Shown: in pieces, positions 34,142 through 43,179 of the stretch
Layout of the letters: each line of letters begins with the position of its first letter
Numbering within the stretch: the first letter of the stretch is position 1
Origin: Actinocatenispora sp963815125
GTDB lineage: Bacteria; Actinomycetota; Actinomycetes; Mycobacteriales; Micromonosporaceae
Length of the DNA stretch: 64,000 nt
NCBI GenBank assembly: GCA_963815125.1
Contig: CAWFFM010000002.1
Coordinates: 620,001-684,000 of the forward strand
Direction of reading: 5' to 3'
Made by a program: the position numbers and the translations under genes
Notes under the pieces: generated by a model
Seen by the model: only the letters and a program-made list of their open reading frames with translations
Told to the model about the DNA's origin: nothing
The model's database searches: none

Positions 34142-35026
34142 TCAACGGAGCTGGGTGAGCAGCTCCACGGCCTGCTGCAGATCCGTGGCCGACAGCGCAC
34201 CGGGGGTGCGCCGCTCGGTGGTCCAGCCTGGCCCGCAGGCCGCGACGACCAGAGGGCGTGGTCGGGCGTTCAGGGCTGCGCGCAACTGCCGGCGGTCCGC
34301 CGCACCCGGCGTCTGGGCCCAGAGCAGCACCGCGTGCGGACCGGTCCGGGCCATCGCGTCGTGCAGGGCACGGGTCGGCACCCGGGCGCCGAGCATCCGG
34401 CAGGCCACACCTTGTTCGGCCAACGCGGCAGCGAGCGCTTCCAATGCCAGTGTGTGCTGCTCATCCGGGGCGCACGCGAGCAGTACCCGGGCCGGTCCGA
34501 TCGGGCGGGGGGTCCGGGACAGGGCGGCGGACACGGCAGCGGAGAGCAGGTGCTCGGCTTCCACGAACCGGCCTGTGGCGGCATGTCGGCGACCGATGTC
34601 ACGCAGTGCCGGGCAGATAAGTTCGGTCCAGGCCCCGACCACGCCGGTGGCGAGCGCGTCCCGCAACAGCCGGTCCACCTCGGAGATGTCCAGTGCGACA
34701 GCAGCCTGGCGCAGACCACCGGCCCGCGCGGCAGTTCCCGGATCCGGCGTTGACCTCGGCGTCGCGTCCCGGGTGAGCTGGCCTGGGTCGGGCATGTCGC
34801 GGACCAGTTTGGCCGCCTCGGCGGCCGCCACCCCATTGTTGGTGAGCTGACGCATCAGGTGGAGCCGGGCCACGTCCTGTTCGTCGTAGCGGCGGTGCCG
34901 GCCGGGCTCACGCCAGGCCGGGCCCAGACCGTAGCGGCGGTCCCAACTGCGTACCGTCGTGACGGCCACGCCGAGCCGGCGTGCCACGTCTCCCGCGCTG
35001 AGCCCGCGCTCCTGCGGCCGTTTCAT
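34142..35026 (-). CDS. litR: LitR/CarH-type MerR regulator with B12-binding domain
   Basis: A 294-residue regulator. Residues about 9-75 are a MerR winged helix (LSAGDVARRLGVAVTTVRSW, RYDEQDVARLHLM). Residues about 100-165 form the helical cap with FVEAEHLLSAAVSAAL, the E-H pair used by CarH to hold adenosylcobalamin. The C-terminal Rossmann domain carries CAPDEQHTLALEAL, whose His matches the lower-ligand position, and an Ala/Arg-rich fold to the end. Proteins of this type bind DNA in the dark and release it on illumination. The start ATG overlaps the stop of crtI (ATGA), so it is co-transcribed with crtI. It probably acts on the TGCATCG repeats at 30568 and 36568. Confidence 0.88.
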   Translation of the reverse strand: MKRPQERGLSAGDVARRLGVAVTTVRSWDRRYGLGPAWREPGRHRRYDEQDVARLHLMRQLTNNGVAAAEAAKLVRDMPDPGQLTRDATPRSTPDPGTAARAGGLRQAAVALDISEVDRLLRDALATGVVGAWTELICPALRDIGRRHAATGRFVEAEHLLSAAVSAALSRTPRPIGPARVLLACAPDEQHTLALEALAAALAEQGVACRMLGARVPTRALHDAMARTGPHAVLLWAQTPGAADRRQLRAALNARPRPLVVAACGPGWTTERRTPGALSATDLQQAVELLTQLR

Positions 35027-36507
35027 CTCGTCGCTACGCCCGGGCCGGTGATGCGTTCGGCCGCGAGCCGGGCGGAGACCAGCACCATCGGTACCCCCAC
35101 ACCGGGCTGGGTTCCCGAACCGACGAAGACGACGTTCTCCAGCCCGGGTGCGAGGTTCCCCGGCCGTAGCGGTCCGGTCTGACCGAGTGTGTGCGCCGCC
35201 GCGAACGGCGTACCGGCCGCCATCCCCTCCGCGGCCCAGTCGTCCGGGGTGACCAGGTGACGCACCGTCGTGGCGGCGGAGAGCCCCCGGTAGCCCCGGT
35301 CGTCCAGTACGCCCAGGATCTCCTCGGCGTAGCGCGGTCCGGTGCTGCGCCAGTCGATGTCGGCGGTCAGGTTCGGTACCGGCGCCAGCACGTAGTAGGT
35401 GTGCCCGCCCGGTGGGGCGAGTTGCGGATCGCTCTGGCTGGGATTGCTGACCAGCAGCGACGGGTCGGACATCAGCCGGCCGCGGCGGGTGATGTCGTCG
35501 AAGGTGCCCCGCCAGGCCCGACCGAAGTGGATGTTGTGGTGCGCAGCGCCCGGATAGGCCTGCCGGGCTCCCAGGTGCAGCACCACGCAGGATGGCGAGT
35601 AGCGCAGTCGTCGGCGCAGCGGTCGGTCGAGCAGATCGCGGTAGGCGATCGGCAGGTCGGGATTGAGTACGACGACGTCGGCCGGGATCCGGCTGCCGTC
35701 GGCGGTCCGGACCGCCCGTGCCCTGCCGCCGGCCACTTCGACCCGGGTGGCGGTGGTGCTGTAGCGGATGTCCACCCCGTGTTTGGTCGCCACGGCGGCC
35801 ATTGCGCTGGGCACTGCATGCATGCCGCCCTGCGGGAAGTACACCCCGGCGACAGTGTCCATGTAGGAGATCACGGCATACAGCGCCAGTGCCCGGTGCG
35901 GCGGCAGACCGGCGTACAACGACTGGAAAGAGAAGATCCGACGGGTCCGTGGATCGCTCAGGAACTGGTTCACCTTTGTCGTCAGGTGCCGGAATCCGCC
36001 GAGGGCGGCCAATCTGGCCAGGGAGCCACCCAGCAGGTCGACCGGGGTGTCAAGGTTGCGGTCGATGAAGGTGGACCATTCGACCCGGTACAGCGAACGG
36101 GCGTAGTCGACGAAACGCAGATAGCCGTCGGCTTCACGAGGTCCGCAGACCCGGGAGATCTCCGCAGCGGTGTCGGCCGTGTCGGCGCGAATGTCCAGTG
36201 TGGACCCGTCCGGGAAGTGTGCCCGGTAGGCAGGATCGAGCCGGGCCAGTTCCAGCCAGTCGGCAAGTTTTTCCTCCACCGCCTGTAAAGTCTGGTCGAT
36301 CAGGTGCGGCAGGGTCAGCACGGTCGGCCCGGTGTCGAAGCGGTATCCGTCAGCAGTGAGCTGTCCGGCGCGGCCGCCCGGTATGTCGGCCCGCTCCAGC
36401 ACGGTGACCTGACGGCCGGCACCGGCCAGCCGTATCGCGCAGGCCAATCCGCCCAACCCGGCTCCGACTATCACGATCCGGTCGGTACGTCCGACGACTG
36501 TGCGCAC
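35023..36507 (-). CDS. crtI: Phytoene desaturase CrtI
   Basis: A 494-residue FAD-dependent carotenoid desaturase. The N-terminal FAD motif is IVIVGAGLGGLACAIRLA, with the following VTVLERADIPGGRAGQL. The substrate-side segment DGYRFDTGPTVLTLP and the C-terminal signature LENVVFVGSGTQPGVGVPMVLVSARLAAERI (read in parts: GSGTQPGVGVPMVL) match CrtI. It converts phytoene to lycopene by repeated desaturation at the membrane. GTG 36507 is preferred because GGAGG (36515-36519) is 7 bases away; the frame to 36960 is spurious. It is followed in the same transcript by litR. The divergent repeats of operator B are 61 bp upstream. Confidence 0.93.
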   Translation of the reverse strand: MRTVVGRTDRIVIVGAGLGGLACAIRLAGAGRQVTVLERADIPGGRAGQLTADGYRFDTGPTVLTLPHLIDQTLQAVEEKLADWLELARLDPAYRAHFPDGSTLDIRADTADTAAEISRVCGPREADGYLRFVDYARSLYRVEWSTFIDRNLDTPVDLLGGSLARLAALGGFRHLTTKVNQFLSDPRTRRIFSFQSLYAGLPPHRALALYAVISYMDTVAGVYFPQGGMHAVPSAMAAVATKHGVDIRYSTTATRVEVAGGRARAVRTADGSRIPADVVVLNPDLPIAYRDLLDRPLRRRLRYSPSCVVLHLGARQAYPGAAHHNIHFGRAWRGTFDDITRRGRLMSDPSLLVSNPSQSDPQLAPPGGHTYYVLAPVPNLTADIDWRSTGPRYAEEILGVLDDRGYRGLSAATTVRHLVTPDDWAAEGMAAGTPFAAAHTLGQTGPLRPGNLAPGLENVVFVGSGTQPGVGVPMVLVSARLAAERITGPGVATR

Positions 36508-36567
36508 CACGACGCCTCCGTCTCGTCTGTATGGGCGTGTTCGACGAGCGTAACGTAGACTCCGCGT

Positions 36568-36591
36568 TGCATCGTTTTCTGCGTCGAAATT
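36568..36591. promoter_or_regulatory. Tandem 12-bp direct repeat, candidate LitR/CarH operator B
   Basis: TGCATCGTTTTC (36568-36579) is directly followed by TGCGTCGAAATT (36580-36591). It lies between the divergent crtI-litR and phr-crtE-crtU operons and shares core and spacing with operator A at 30568-30591. The A/T-rich second half of each repeat fits MerR-family half-sites. Confidence 0.65.
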
Positions 36592-36709
36592 GCCGTCGAG
36601 TGGAGCTGGACGGGGGACATCGGATGGCACGTCGTCTTCCTGGGCCGCAGCAGCGTACGGAGTCCTGGGACCGCACCCGGTGCGGCGCCCGCAGGTCGGG
36701 TACGCCGCG

Positions 36710-38053
36710 ATGACGTCCACGGACCGGGTTCGTACCGCCGTGCTGATGTTCACCCGGGACCTGCGGCTGCACGACAACCCGGCGCTGCATCTGGCCTGCC
36801 GGACGGCCGAGCAGGTGATCCCGATCTTCGTCCTGGACCCTGCGCTCGTCCCGATGGCACCGCACCGGCATCGGTTTCTCCACGAGAGCCTCGCCGACCT
36901 ACGGGAGAGCCTCCGCGCGCGTGGTGCGGACCTGGTCGTACGGACCGGAGACCCGGTCACCGAGGTGATCCGGCTGGCCCGGGAACAGCACGCCGAACTG
37001 ATCGTGCTGGCCGACGACGTGAGCCGCTACGCCAAACGGCGCCACCAGCGGCTCGACGCGGCCTGCCGACAGGACCGCAGGACGCTGCGCACCGTGGACT
37101 CCGTCACGGTGGTCCCGCCGGGCGCACTGGTGCCGACCGGTGGTGACCACTACAAGGTCTTCACCCCGTACTGGAAGGCATGGTCGGCGCGGCGCTGGCG
37201 GGACGAGGTGGCGCCACCCCGGCAGCTGCGGCTGCCCGCCGGGCTGGACACCGGCGCGCTGCCGGATCCGACCGGGGCTGTGGCCAGCCGACCGAACGCC
37301 GCGCTGCCCGCCGGAGGAGAGCGGCCAGCCCGGCGGCGGATGCATCGCTGGCTGGCAGACGGGCTCGTGGCGTACGGCGAGCGTCACGACGACCTCGCCG
37401 GCGACGCCACGTCGCGGCTGTCGGCTGCCCTGCACTTCGGCTGCCTGTCCCCGCTGGAGCTGGCATCGAAGGCCGGGCAACTCGCCGGCGGCGAGCCCTA
37501 CGTCCGGCAGCTGTGCTGGCGGGACTTCCACGCCCAGGTCGTCTCAGCCTTCCCGGACCTGCCGACCCGCGACTACCGGCCGCGCCGGGATGTCCGGTGG
37601 CGTGAGGACCCGGACGCGCTGGCCGCCTGGCAGGAGGGACAGACCGGCTACCCGATCATCGACGCGGGCATGCGTCAACTCGCTACCGAGGGATTCATGC
37701 ACAACCGGGCACGGCTGTTGGTGGCCGCGTTCCTGACCCGCCAACTCGACCTGCACTGGAGCGTCGGCGCGGCGCATTTCTTCGACCTGCTGGTGGACGG
37801 CGACATCGCCAACAACGCGGGCAACTGGCAGTGGGTCGCCGGCACCGGCAACGACACCCGGCCGAACCGGCAGTTCAATCCGCTGCGTCAGGCGCACCGC
37901 TTCGACCCGAACGGCGACTACGTCCGCCGCTATGTACCGGAACTGGTCGGCGTGCCCGGCGGCGCCGTCCACGAACCGTGGCAGCTGCGTCTCGGTTCCC
38001 GTTACCCGCCACCGCTGATCTCGCCGCCCGGCACTTCCACCGCTGGTCGCTGA
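36710..38053 (+). CDS. phr: Deoxyribodipyrimidine photolyase
   Basis: A 447-residue DNA photolyase of the class I type. The N-terminal antenna-binding Rossmann domain starts with VLMFTRDLRLHDNPAL. The C-terminal FAD domain has QTGYPIIDAGMRQL, FMHNRARLLVAAFL, LDLHWSVGAAHF and NAGNWQWVAGTGND, the canonical FAD/pyrimidine-dimer contacts. It repairs UV pyrimidine dimers using blue light. Being first in an operon with crtE and crtU makes UV/light defence and carotenoid supply co-regulated. ATG 36710 has a weak GGTCGGG; upstream in-frame starts exist. Operator B is about 120 bp upstream. Confidence 0.93.
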   Translation: MTSTDRVRTAVLMFTRDLRLHDNPALHLACRTAEQVIPIFVLDPALVPMAPHRHRFLHESLADLRESLRARGADLVVRTGDPVTEVIRLAREQHAELIVLADDVSRYAKRRHQRLDAACRQDRRTLRTVDSVTVVPPGALVPTGGDHYKVFTPYWKAWSARRWRDEVAPPRQLRLPAGLDTGALPDPTGAVASRPNAALPAGGERPARRRMHRWLADGLVAYGERHDDLAGDATSRLSAALHFGCLSPLELASKAGQLAGGEPYVRQLCWRDFHAQVVSAFPDLPTRDYRPRRDVRWREDPDALAAWQEGQTGYPIIDAGMRQLATEGFMHNRARLLVAAFLTRQLDLHWSVGAAHFFDLLVDGDIANNAGNWQWVAGTGNDTRPNRQFNPLRQAHRFDPNGDYVRRYVPELVGVPGGAVHEPWQLRLGSRYPPPLISPPGTSTAGR

Positions 38054-38072
38054 TCGAAGGGACCGACCACCC

Positions 38073-39110
38073 ATGCCGTCAGATCTCACCTTCGTCGCGG
38101 GGCAACTACGTCCCTTCCTGGCCGACCTGCTCGCCACCGAACAGTCGAGTTGGAAGGAGTACGGTGCGCCGTGGTGGGACGCTGTGCACGCGCTGGGAAT
38201 GTTCCTGGACGGCGGCAAGGCTCTACGGCCCCGGTTCTGTTACTGGGGCTACGTGGCCAGCACCGACACCGGTCCGGGACCGGATCTGGTCACCGCCGCC
38301 GCCGCGGTGGAACTGCTGCATGCCTTCGCGCTGATCCACGACGACCTGATGGACGCCTCACCGACCCGGCGGGGCCGGCCGGCGCTGCATGAGGCGTTCA
38401 CCGCCGAGCATCGCTGCCACGGCTGGGCCGGCGAGCCGGGACGGTACGGGGCGGCTACCGCATTGCTCACCGGAGACCTGGCTTTCGCGCTCGCCGGCCG
38501 GCTGGCCGGCGAGCTGCCCGGTCGGGTCAGCGGGGTGTGGGGTCGGTTGATCAGCGAGTTGACCGCAGGTCAGTTCCTCGATCTGGCCGGCGCGGCGCGG
38601 CGGGACCGGTCCGCGGAACTGGCCGCCACCATCGCCCGGCTCAAGTCCGGCCGCTACACGGTGACCGGGCCGCTGCGACTGGGCGCGGCATTGGCCGGCC
38701 CGGACGGGTTGGCGCCGGCCCTGGCGCAGTTCGGCGACCTGGTGGGGGAGGCGTTCCAACTGCGCGACGACCTGTTGGGCGCCTTCGGTGATCCGCAGCT
38801 GACCGGCAAACCGGTCGGCGAGGACCTGCGCTCAGGCAAGCCCACGCTGCTGGTCGCCTACACCGCCCAGCGGGTCGGTGGCCCCGACACCGGCCCACTG
38901 CGGCGGATCGGCGCGGCCGATCTCACCGACGCCGAGGTTGCGGCGATCACCGCACTGATCGACAGCTCTGGCGCCCGCGCCCGGGTGGAACAGTTGATCG
39001 AGTCGAATCTGCGTACCGCGCGGGGACTGGTCTGCGGGGCCGATCTGCCGCCCCCGGTCCGGGAGGCGCTCTGTGACCTGGCGACCGCCGCATCGCAGCG
39101 CAGCCACTGA
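38073..39110 (+). CDS. crtE: Geranylgeranyl diphosphate synthase CrtE
   Basis: A 345-residue trans-prenyltransferase. The first Asp-rich motif is DDLMD followed by ASPTRRGRP (about residues 90-101). The second is QLRDDLLGAFGDP (about 231-243), with LISELTAGQFLDLAG in between. These bind Mg and the allylic substrate. Its product in this context is GGPP, the C20 precursor of phytoene. It lies 19 bp after phr and 46 bp before crtU on the same strand, so it is in the phr operon. ATG 38073 has a GAAGGG-type ribosome binding site. Confidence 0.93.
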   Translation: MPSDLTFVAGQLRPFLADLLATEQSSWKEYGAPWWDAVHALGMFLDGGKALRPRFCYWGYVASTDTGPGPDLVTAAAAVELLHAFALIHDDLMDASPTRRGRPALHEAFTAEHRCHGWAGEPGRYGAATALLTGDLAFALAGRLAGELPGRVSGVWGRLISELTAGQFLDLAGAARRDRSAELAATIARLKSGRYTVTGPLRLGAALAGPDGLAPALAQFGDLVGEAFQLRDDLLGAFGDPQLTGKPVGEDLRSGKPTLLVAYTAQRVGGPDTGPLRRIGAADLTDAEVAAITALIDSSGARARVEQLIESNLRTARGLVCGADLPPPVREALCDLATAASQRSH

Positions 39111-39156
39111 GCAACTCCTCAGCCGTCTGTTGGAATGAGCGCAGGAGAGGAAACCG

Positions 39157-40779
39157 ATGCCCGCCCTGTCCCGTCTGGTCGGCCGCCTGTGGCAGGTCAC
39201 CCCACACCTGCAGATCTCGCCGGCTGCCGACCATCTGCGCCGTCAGCCCGATCTTCCGCTTCCCCAGGTGGTCGTGGCCGGTGCCGGTATCGCCGGCATG
39301 ACCGCCGCCACGGTACTGGCCGAACGCGGCGTACCGGTCGTCGTCTGTGAGGCCGCAGACCGTGCCGGTGGACGTCTCTCGGCCGAACCGTACCGGCTCG
39401 CCGACGGTACGACCCAGTTGGTCGACCACGGCTTCCACGGTTTCTTCCGGCAGTACTACAACTGGCGTGCGGTACTGGCGCGTACCGGTAACGGGGTCGC
39501 GTCCCTTCATCCACTCGGCAGCTACCCCGTCGTCTCGCACCGGTGGCCAGCCGAGGAGTTCGACCGTCTGCCGCCCACCCCGCCGGTCAGCATGCTGGCG
39601 CTGCTCGCCCGTTCACCCAGCCTACGACTGCGTGATCTGCGCAAGGTCGACCCGGACGCGGCCCGGTGCCTGCTCGGCTTCGACGGTCGGCAGACCTACC
39701 GGTCCTTCGACCACATCAGCGCCGAAGATCTGCTGGCTTCGCTGCACCTGCCCGAACGCGCCCGCGGCATGCTGTTCAACGTCTTCGCACACTCGTTCTT
39801 CAACGATGCCCGCTCGATGTCGGCCGCCGATCTGATTGCCATGTTCCACTTCTACTTCCTGGGCAACCCGGAGGGCCTCGGGATGGATGCGCCGCGGATG
39901 GACTACCAGACCGGGATCTGGGCACCGATGCAGGCGCGGCTTACCAGCCTCGGCGCCCAGTTGCGCTTCCGGACACCGGTCAGCGCGATCAGTCAGGACG
40001 TCCGGGGCGACTGGCGGGTGCACACGGCGTCGGGGACCCTGTCGGCCGAGCATGTCGTACTGGCTCTCGACGCTGCCTCCGCCGGAACGGTACTGGCCAA
40101 CTCGCCGCAGCTGATCGCCCGCGACGAGCGGCTCGGTGCCACCGCCCACCGACCCTTCGTCGGCCCTCCGTACGCGGTCGCCCGGTTCTGGTTGTCCGCC
40201 GACGTGGACGCCTCCCGGGCTCCGTTCACCAGCATCGGCGATCCGCAGGTATTGGACTCGGTGACCCTCTACCACCGGTTGGAGCAGCAGTCGATGGACT
40301 GGCACCGACGTACCGGTGGTGCCGTGGTGGAACTGCACGCCTACGCCTGCCCGGACGGTGTGCCGGCCGAGGTGCTCGGCGCGAAGATGCGTGCCGAGCT
40401 TGCCGAACTCTGGCCGGAGCTGCGTAGCCTGAGCGTGGTCGACCAGCGGTGCCGGGTCGGACACGACGCCGCCGGTTTCCCGGCGGGCGGCTATCTGGCC
40501 CGCCCCGGGGTCCGTACCGCGCTGCCCGGGCTCACCCTGGCCGGTGACTGGGTCGGCGTTCCGGTGCCGAGCGCTCTGATGGAACGCGCGGCGACCACCG
40601 GCATGCTGGCGGCCAACCGGATCCTGTCCGCACACGGGCTGCCGGTGGAGCCCATCTGGTCGGTTCCGCCGCGGGGGCTGCTGGCTTCCCGGGCGGCCGG
40701 AGCACGTCGTCGACCGGTCCGCCGGGCGTCGCGACCGTACGACCCGACGGACCGGGTCTCCGGCCTGACCAACGTCTGA
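39157..40779 (+). CDS. crtU: Carotene desaturase/methyltransferase CrtU-like flavoprotein
   Basis: A 540-residue FAD-dependent protein of the phytoene-desaturase superfamily. VVVAGAGIAGMTAATVLA is the dinucleotide fold (about residue 38). LVDHGFHGFFRQYYNWRAVL (about 90) is the motif found in CrtU isorenieratene synthases. LPGLTLAGDWVGVPVPSALMERA near 465 is the C-terminal flavin motif. CrtU converts a beta-ionone ring to an aromatic phi-ring by desaturation and methyl migration, fitting the CrtYc/CrtYd genes nearby. ATG 39157 is preceded by GGAGAGG. It ends the phr operon, 21 bp from the convergent oxidase gene. The C-terminal tail (residues 510-540) is Arg-rich and unusual. Confidence 0.87.
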   Translation: MPALSRLVGRLWQVTPHLQISPAADHLRRQPDLPLPQVVVAGAGIAGMTAATVLAERGVPVVVCEAADRAGGRLSAEPYRLADGTTQLVDHGFHGFFRQYYNWRAVLARTGNGVASLHPLGSYPVVSHRWPAEEFDRLPPTPPVSMLALLARSPSLRLRDLRKVDPDAARCLLGFDGRQTYRSFDHISAEDLLASLHLPERARGMLFNVFAHSFFNDARSMSAADLIAMFHFYFLGNPEGLGMDAPRMDYQTGIWAPMQARLTSLGAQLRFRTPVSAISQDVRGDWRVHTASGTLSAEHVVLALDAASAGTVLANSPQLIARDERLGATAHRPFVGPPYAVARFWLSADVDASRAPFTSIGDPQVLDSVTLYHRLEQQSMDWHRRTGGAVVELHAYACPDGVPAEVLGAKMRAELAELWPELRSLSVVDQRCRVGHDAAGFPAGGYLARPGVRTALPGLTLAGDWVGVPVPSALMERAATTGMLAANRILSAHGLPVEPIWSVPPRGLLASRAAGARRRPVRRASRPYDPTDRVSGLTNV

Positions 40780-40800
40780 ACGCGCTGTGCCGGCGGGTGC

Positions 40801-41982
40801 TCAGTGTCCACCGGTCAGCGTCTCACCGCTCAACCCGTCCAGATTGTGGTGGCCGGACAGTGCGAGGGTGAGGTCGAGTTCGGCCAGCAGGCAACGCAGC
40901 ACATGGCTGACCCCGGCCTCCCCGGCCACGGCAAGGCCGTACACGTACGGACGGCCGACCAGTACCGCCCGTGCCCCCAGCGCGAGTGCCTTGAGGATGT
41001 CCGCGCCGGTACGGATGCCGCTGTCGAACAGCACTGTCACCTCCTCGCCGACCGCCTCGACCACCGCGGGCAGTGCGTCGAGTGCGCCGATCGCGCCGTC
41101 GAGCTGCCGGCCGCCGTGGTTGGACACCAGCACGGCGTCCATTCCGGCGTCCCGTGCCCGTCGGGCGTCGTCGGGGTGCAGGATGCCCTTGAGTGCGATC
41201 GGGCCGGGCCAGTTACTTCGGATGAACGCCAGGTCCGACCAGGTCCTGGTGGGGTCGGCGAACATCTGCGCCCAGTGCTGCACGGCGGCCAGCGGATCCT
41301 CCTCGACCGGTGCGGCGAGACCGGCCCGGAACGCTGGGTCCGACAGGTAGTTGGCGATGCCGACGCCCCGTAGGAACGGTAGGTACGCCTGGTCCAGGTC
41401 GGTGGGCCGCCAGCCCAGCAGCCAGGTGTCCAGTGTGATCACCAGGGCGTGGTATCCGGCTGCGGCGGCCCGCCGCAGCAGGCTGAGGGTGACCTCCCGG
41501 TCCGCCGGCCAGTACAGCTGGAACCAGCGCGGAGCATCGCCGCTGTGTTCGGCGACCTCCTCCAGGGTGTAGGACGCCGCTGTGCTGTGCACCATCGCCA
41601 GTCCGGCCTGCGCCGCGGCCCGGCTGACCGCCAGTTCGCCGTCGGGATGCACGATGGACAACACGCCCACCGGGGCGAGCAGCACCGGCGCCGGCAGCCG
41701 GGTGCCCAGTACGGTGCACGACAGGTCGCGGGTGCCGACGTCACGCAGCATCCGGGGCACGATGCGGCACCGATCCAGGGCCTCCCGGTTGGCCCGCATG
41801 GTGGCGCCGCTGCCCGCACCGCCGGCGACATAGCCGTACGCCTCCGGGGCGAGCCGCTCGCAGGCGAGTTCAGCCAGCCGGTCCGCGTCGGTGGGCAGCG
41901 CCGGTACCTGTCCGGCAACGGCGCCCTGCAGGTAGATCTCGTTCTGGAACGACGAGTACGGCGGGTCTGACGCCGGATGCAC
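40801..41982 (-). CDS. FMN-dependent alpha-hydroxy-acid oxidoreductase (lactate oxidase/monooxygenase-like)
   Basis: A 393-residue TIM-barrel flavoprotein of the glycolate oxidase/LldD family. Recognised features are AYGYVAGGAGSGAT near residue 47, HSTAAS, LKGILHPDDARRARDAG, the catalytic His in SNHGGRQLDGA, and the phosphate-binding DSGIRTGADILKAL plus GARAVLVGRPYVYGLAVAGE. It oxidises a 2-hydroxy acid such as lactate or mandelate; sequence length and the TLDTWLLGWRPTDLD segment resemble lactate 2-monooxygenases. GTG 41982 has AAGGGG in good position. It diverges from an AsnC-type gene, which may regulate it. Confidence 0.9.
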   Translation of the reverse strand: MHPASDPPYSSFQNEIYLQGAVAGQVPALPTDADRLAELACERLAPEAYGYVAGGAGSGATMRANREALDRCRIVPRMLRDVGTRDLSCTVLGTRLPAPVLLAPVGVLSIVHPDGELAVSRAAAQAGLAMVHSTAASYTLEEVAEHSGDAPRWFQLYWPADREVTLSLLRRAAAAGYHALVITLDTWLLGWRPTDLDQAYLPFLRGVGIANYLSDPAFRAGLAAPVEEDPLAAVQHWAQMFADPTRTWSDLAFIRSNWPGPIALKGILHPDDARRARDAGMDAVLVSNHGGRQLDGAIGALDALPAVVEAVGEEVTVLFDSGIRTGADILKALALGARAVLVGRPYVYGLAVAGEAGVSHVLRCLLAELDLTLALSGHHNLDGLSGETLTGGH

Positions 41983-42078
41983 GGCGATCCCCTTCCGGTC
42001 GGCGGCGATGGGCGATGATGGCTCCGCCCGTGGTCGGATCGGGTCGAATTGCGGGAAACTGCCGGTGGGGAGCGTCAG

Positions 42079-43167
42079 TTGCAGGAAAATGACACCGCCT
42101 TGGACGAGGTCGAGCTGCGGATCATCAACGCGGTGCAGTACGCCCCGCGGGCATCCTGGAGCCGGCTCGGCAGCGCACTCGGGCTGGATGCGGTGACCGT
42201 CGCCCGCCGCTGGGAACGGCTCACCGCGGCCGGTCGGGCGTGGAGCACGGTGTCGCCGGGCGACCGGTTGCTGGAGCAGATCTGCGCCGCATTCGTGGAG
42301 GTGCGCTGCGCCCCGGGCCGCTCGGTCGCTACCGCACGGGCATTGTCAGCGGACCCGCACACGGTGACCATCGAGCACACCGCAGGCGAGTACGACCTGT
42401 TGTTGACCGTCGGTACGGAGAATCTGGCGGTGATGTCGCGTTACGTGATGGAGCGGATCGCCACTCTGCCGGCCGTCACTGCGGTACGGACCCGGATCGT
42501 GACGCGGTTCTTCGTGGAGGGAGGCCGATGGCGGTTGGACGCGTTGGCGCCGGCCGAACGGTGTGGGCTGCAGAGCGGGTCACCCGACGGTCGTACTCCG
42601 AAGCCGGATCCGGTCCTGGGCCCGGACGACCGTGCCCTGCTACGACTGTTGGCGGCGGACGCCCGGACCCCCTACCGGGCACTCGCCGTCGCTCTGGATG
42701 TCAGCGCGGTCACCGTTCGGCGCCGACTGGACCGTCTGCTGCGACTGCGTATGGCCGCGCTGCGTTGTGACTTCGCCCGCCCGCTGGCCGGTTGGCCGGT
42801 GCCGGTCACGTTCTGGGGGCAGGTCGCTCCCGGCCAGCTCAGAGCTGTCGGCCAGGCCCTCGCCACCCGCCCGGAGATCCGCAACTGCGCCGCGGTCAGC
42901 GGGCCGGAGAATCTTCTGTTGCAGGTCTGGCTGCACTCGGTCGCCGACATTCCGCGGATCGAGGCGTGCCTGACCCGCGAGCACCCGCAGCTCACCATCA
43001 CCGACCGGACGGTGTCGCTGCGGCAGGACAAGCTGCTGGGTCGGCTGCTCGACCGGCACGGGCGCTGCACCGGCAGGGTGTCGCCGAACATCTGGGCCGA
43101 CCCCACTGCCGGTACCGACCTGGATCGCGAAGTAGCCGAACGGGGGAGTCTCCCGGGTGCACTCTGA
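42079..43167 (+). CDS. AsnC/Lrp-type regulator with two tandem modules
   Basis: A 362-residue protein composed of two AsnC-like halves. First HTH: LDEVELRIINAVQYAPRASW (about residues 7-26), then the effector-like RAM region to about 150. Second HTH: LGPDDRALLRLLAADARTPY (about 175-195), followed by a degenerate RAM region. This duplicated layout is common in actinobacteria. It is divergent from the alpha-hydroxy-acid oxidase gene, so it is the natural local regulator (inference). The start is uncertain: TTG 42079 has GGGGAG 6 bases upstream; another TTG at 42049 is in frame. Confidence 0.82.
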   Translation: MQENDTALDEVELRIINAVQYAPRASWSRLGSALGLDAVTVARRWERLTAAGRAWSTVSPGDRLLEQICAAFVEVRCAPGRSVATARALSADPHTVTIEHTAGEYDLLLTVGTENLAVMSRYVMERIATLPAVTAVRTRIVTRFFVEGGRWRLDALAPAERCGLQSGSPDGRTPKPDPVLGPDDRALLRLLAADARTPYRALAVALDVSAVTVRRRLDRLLRLRMAALRCDFARPLAGWPVPVTFWGQVAPGQLRAVGQALATRPEIRNCAAVSGPENLLLQVWLHSVADIPRIEACLTREHPQLTITDRTVSLRQDKLLGRLLDRHGRCTGRVSPNIWADPTAGTDLDREVAERGSLPGAL

Positions 43168-43179
43168 TCGGTAGGAAGG

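Noticed and set aside
35023..36960. CrtI frame extended to 36960
   Set aside because: The extra 151 residues would run through the divergent operator and into the photolyase gene; GTG 36507 has a proper GGAGG.
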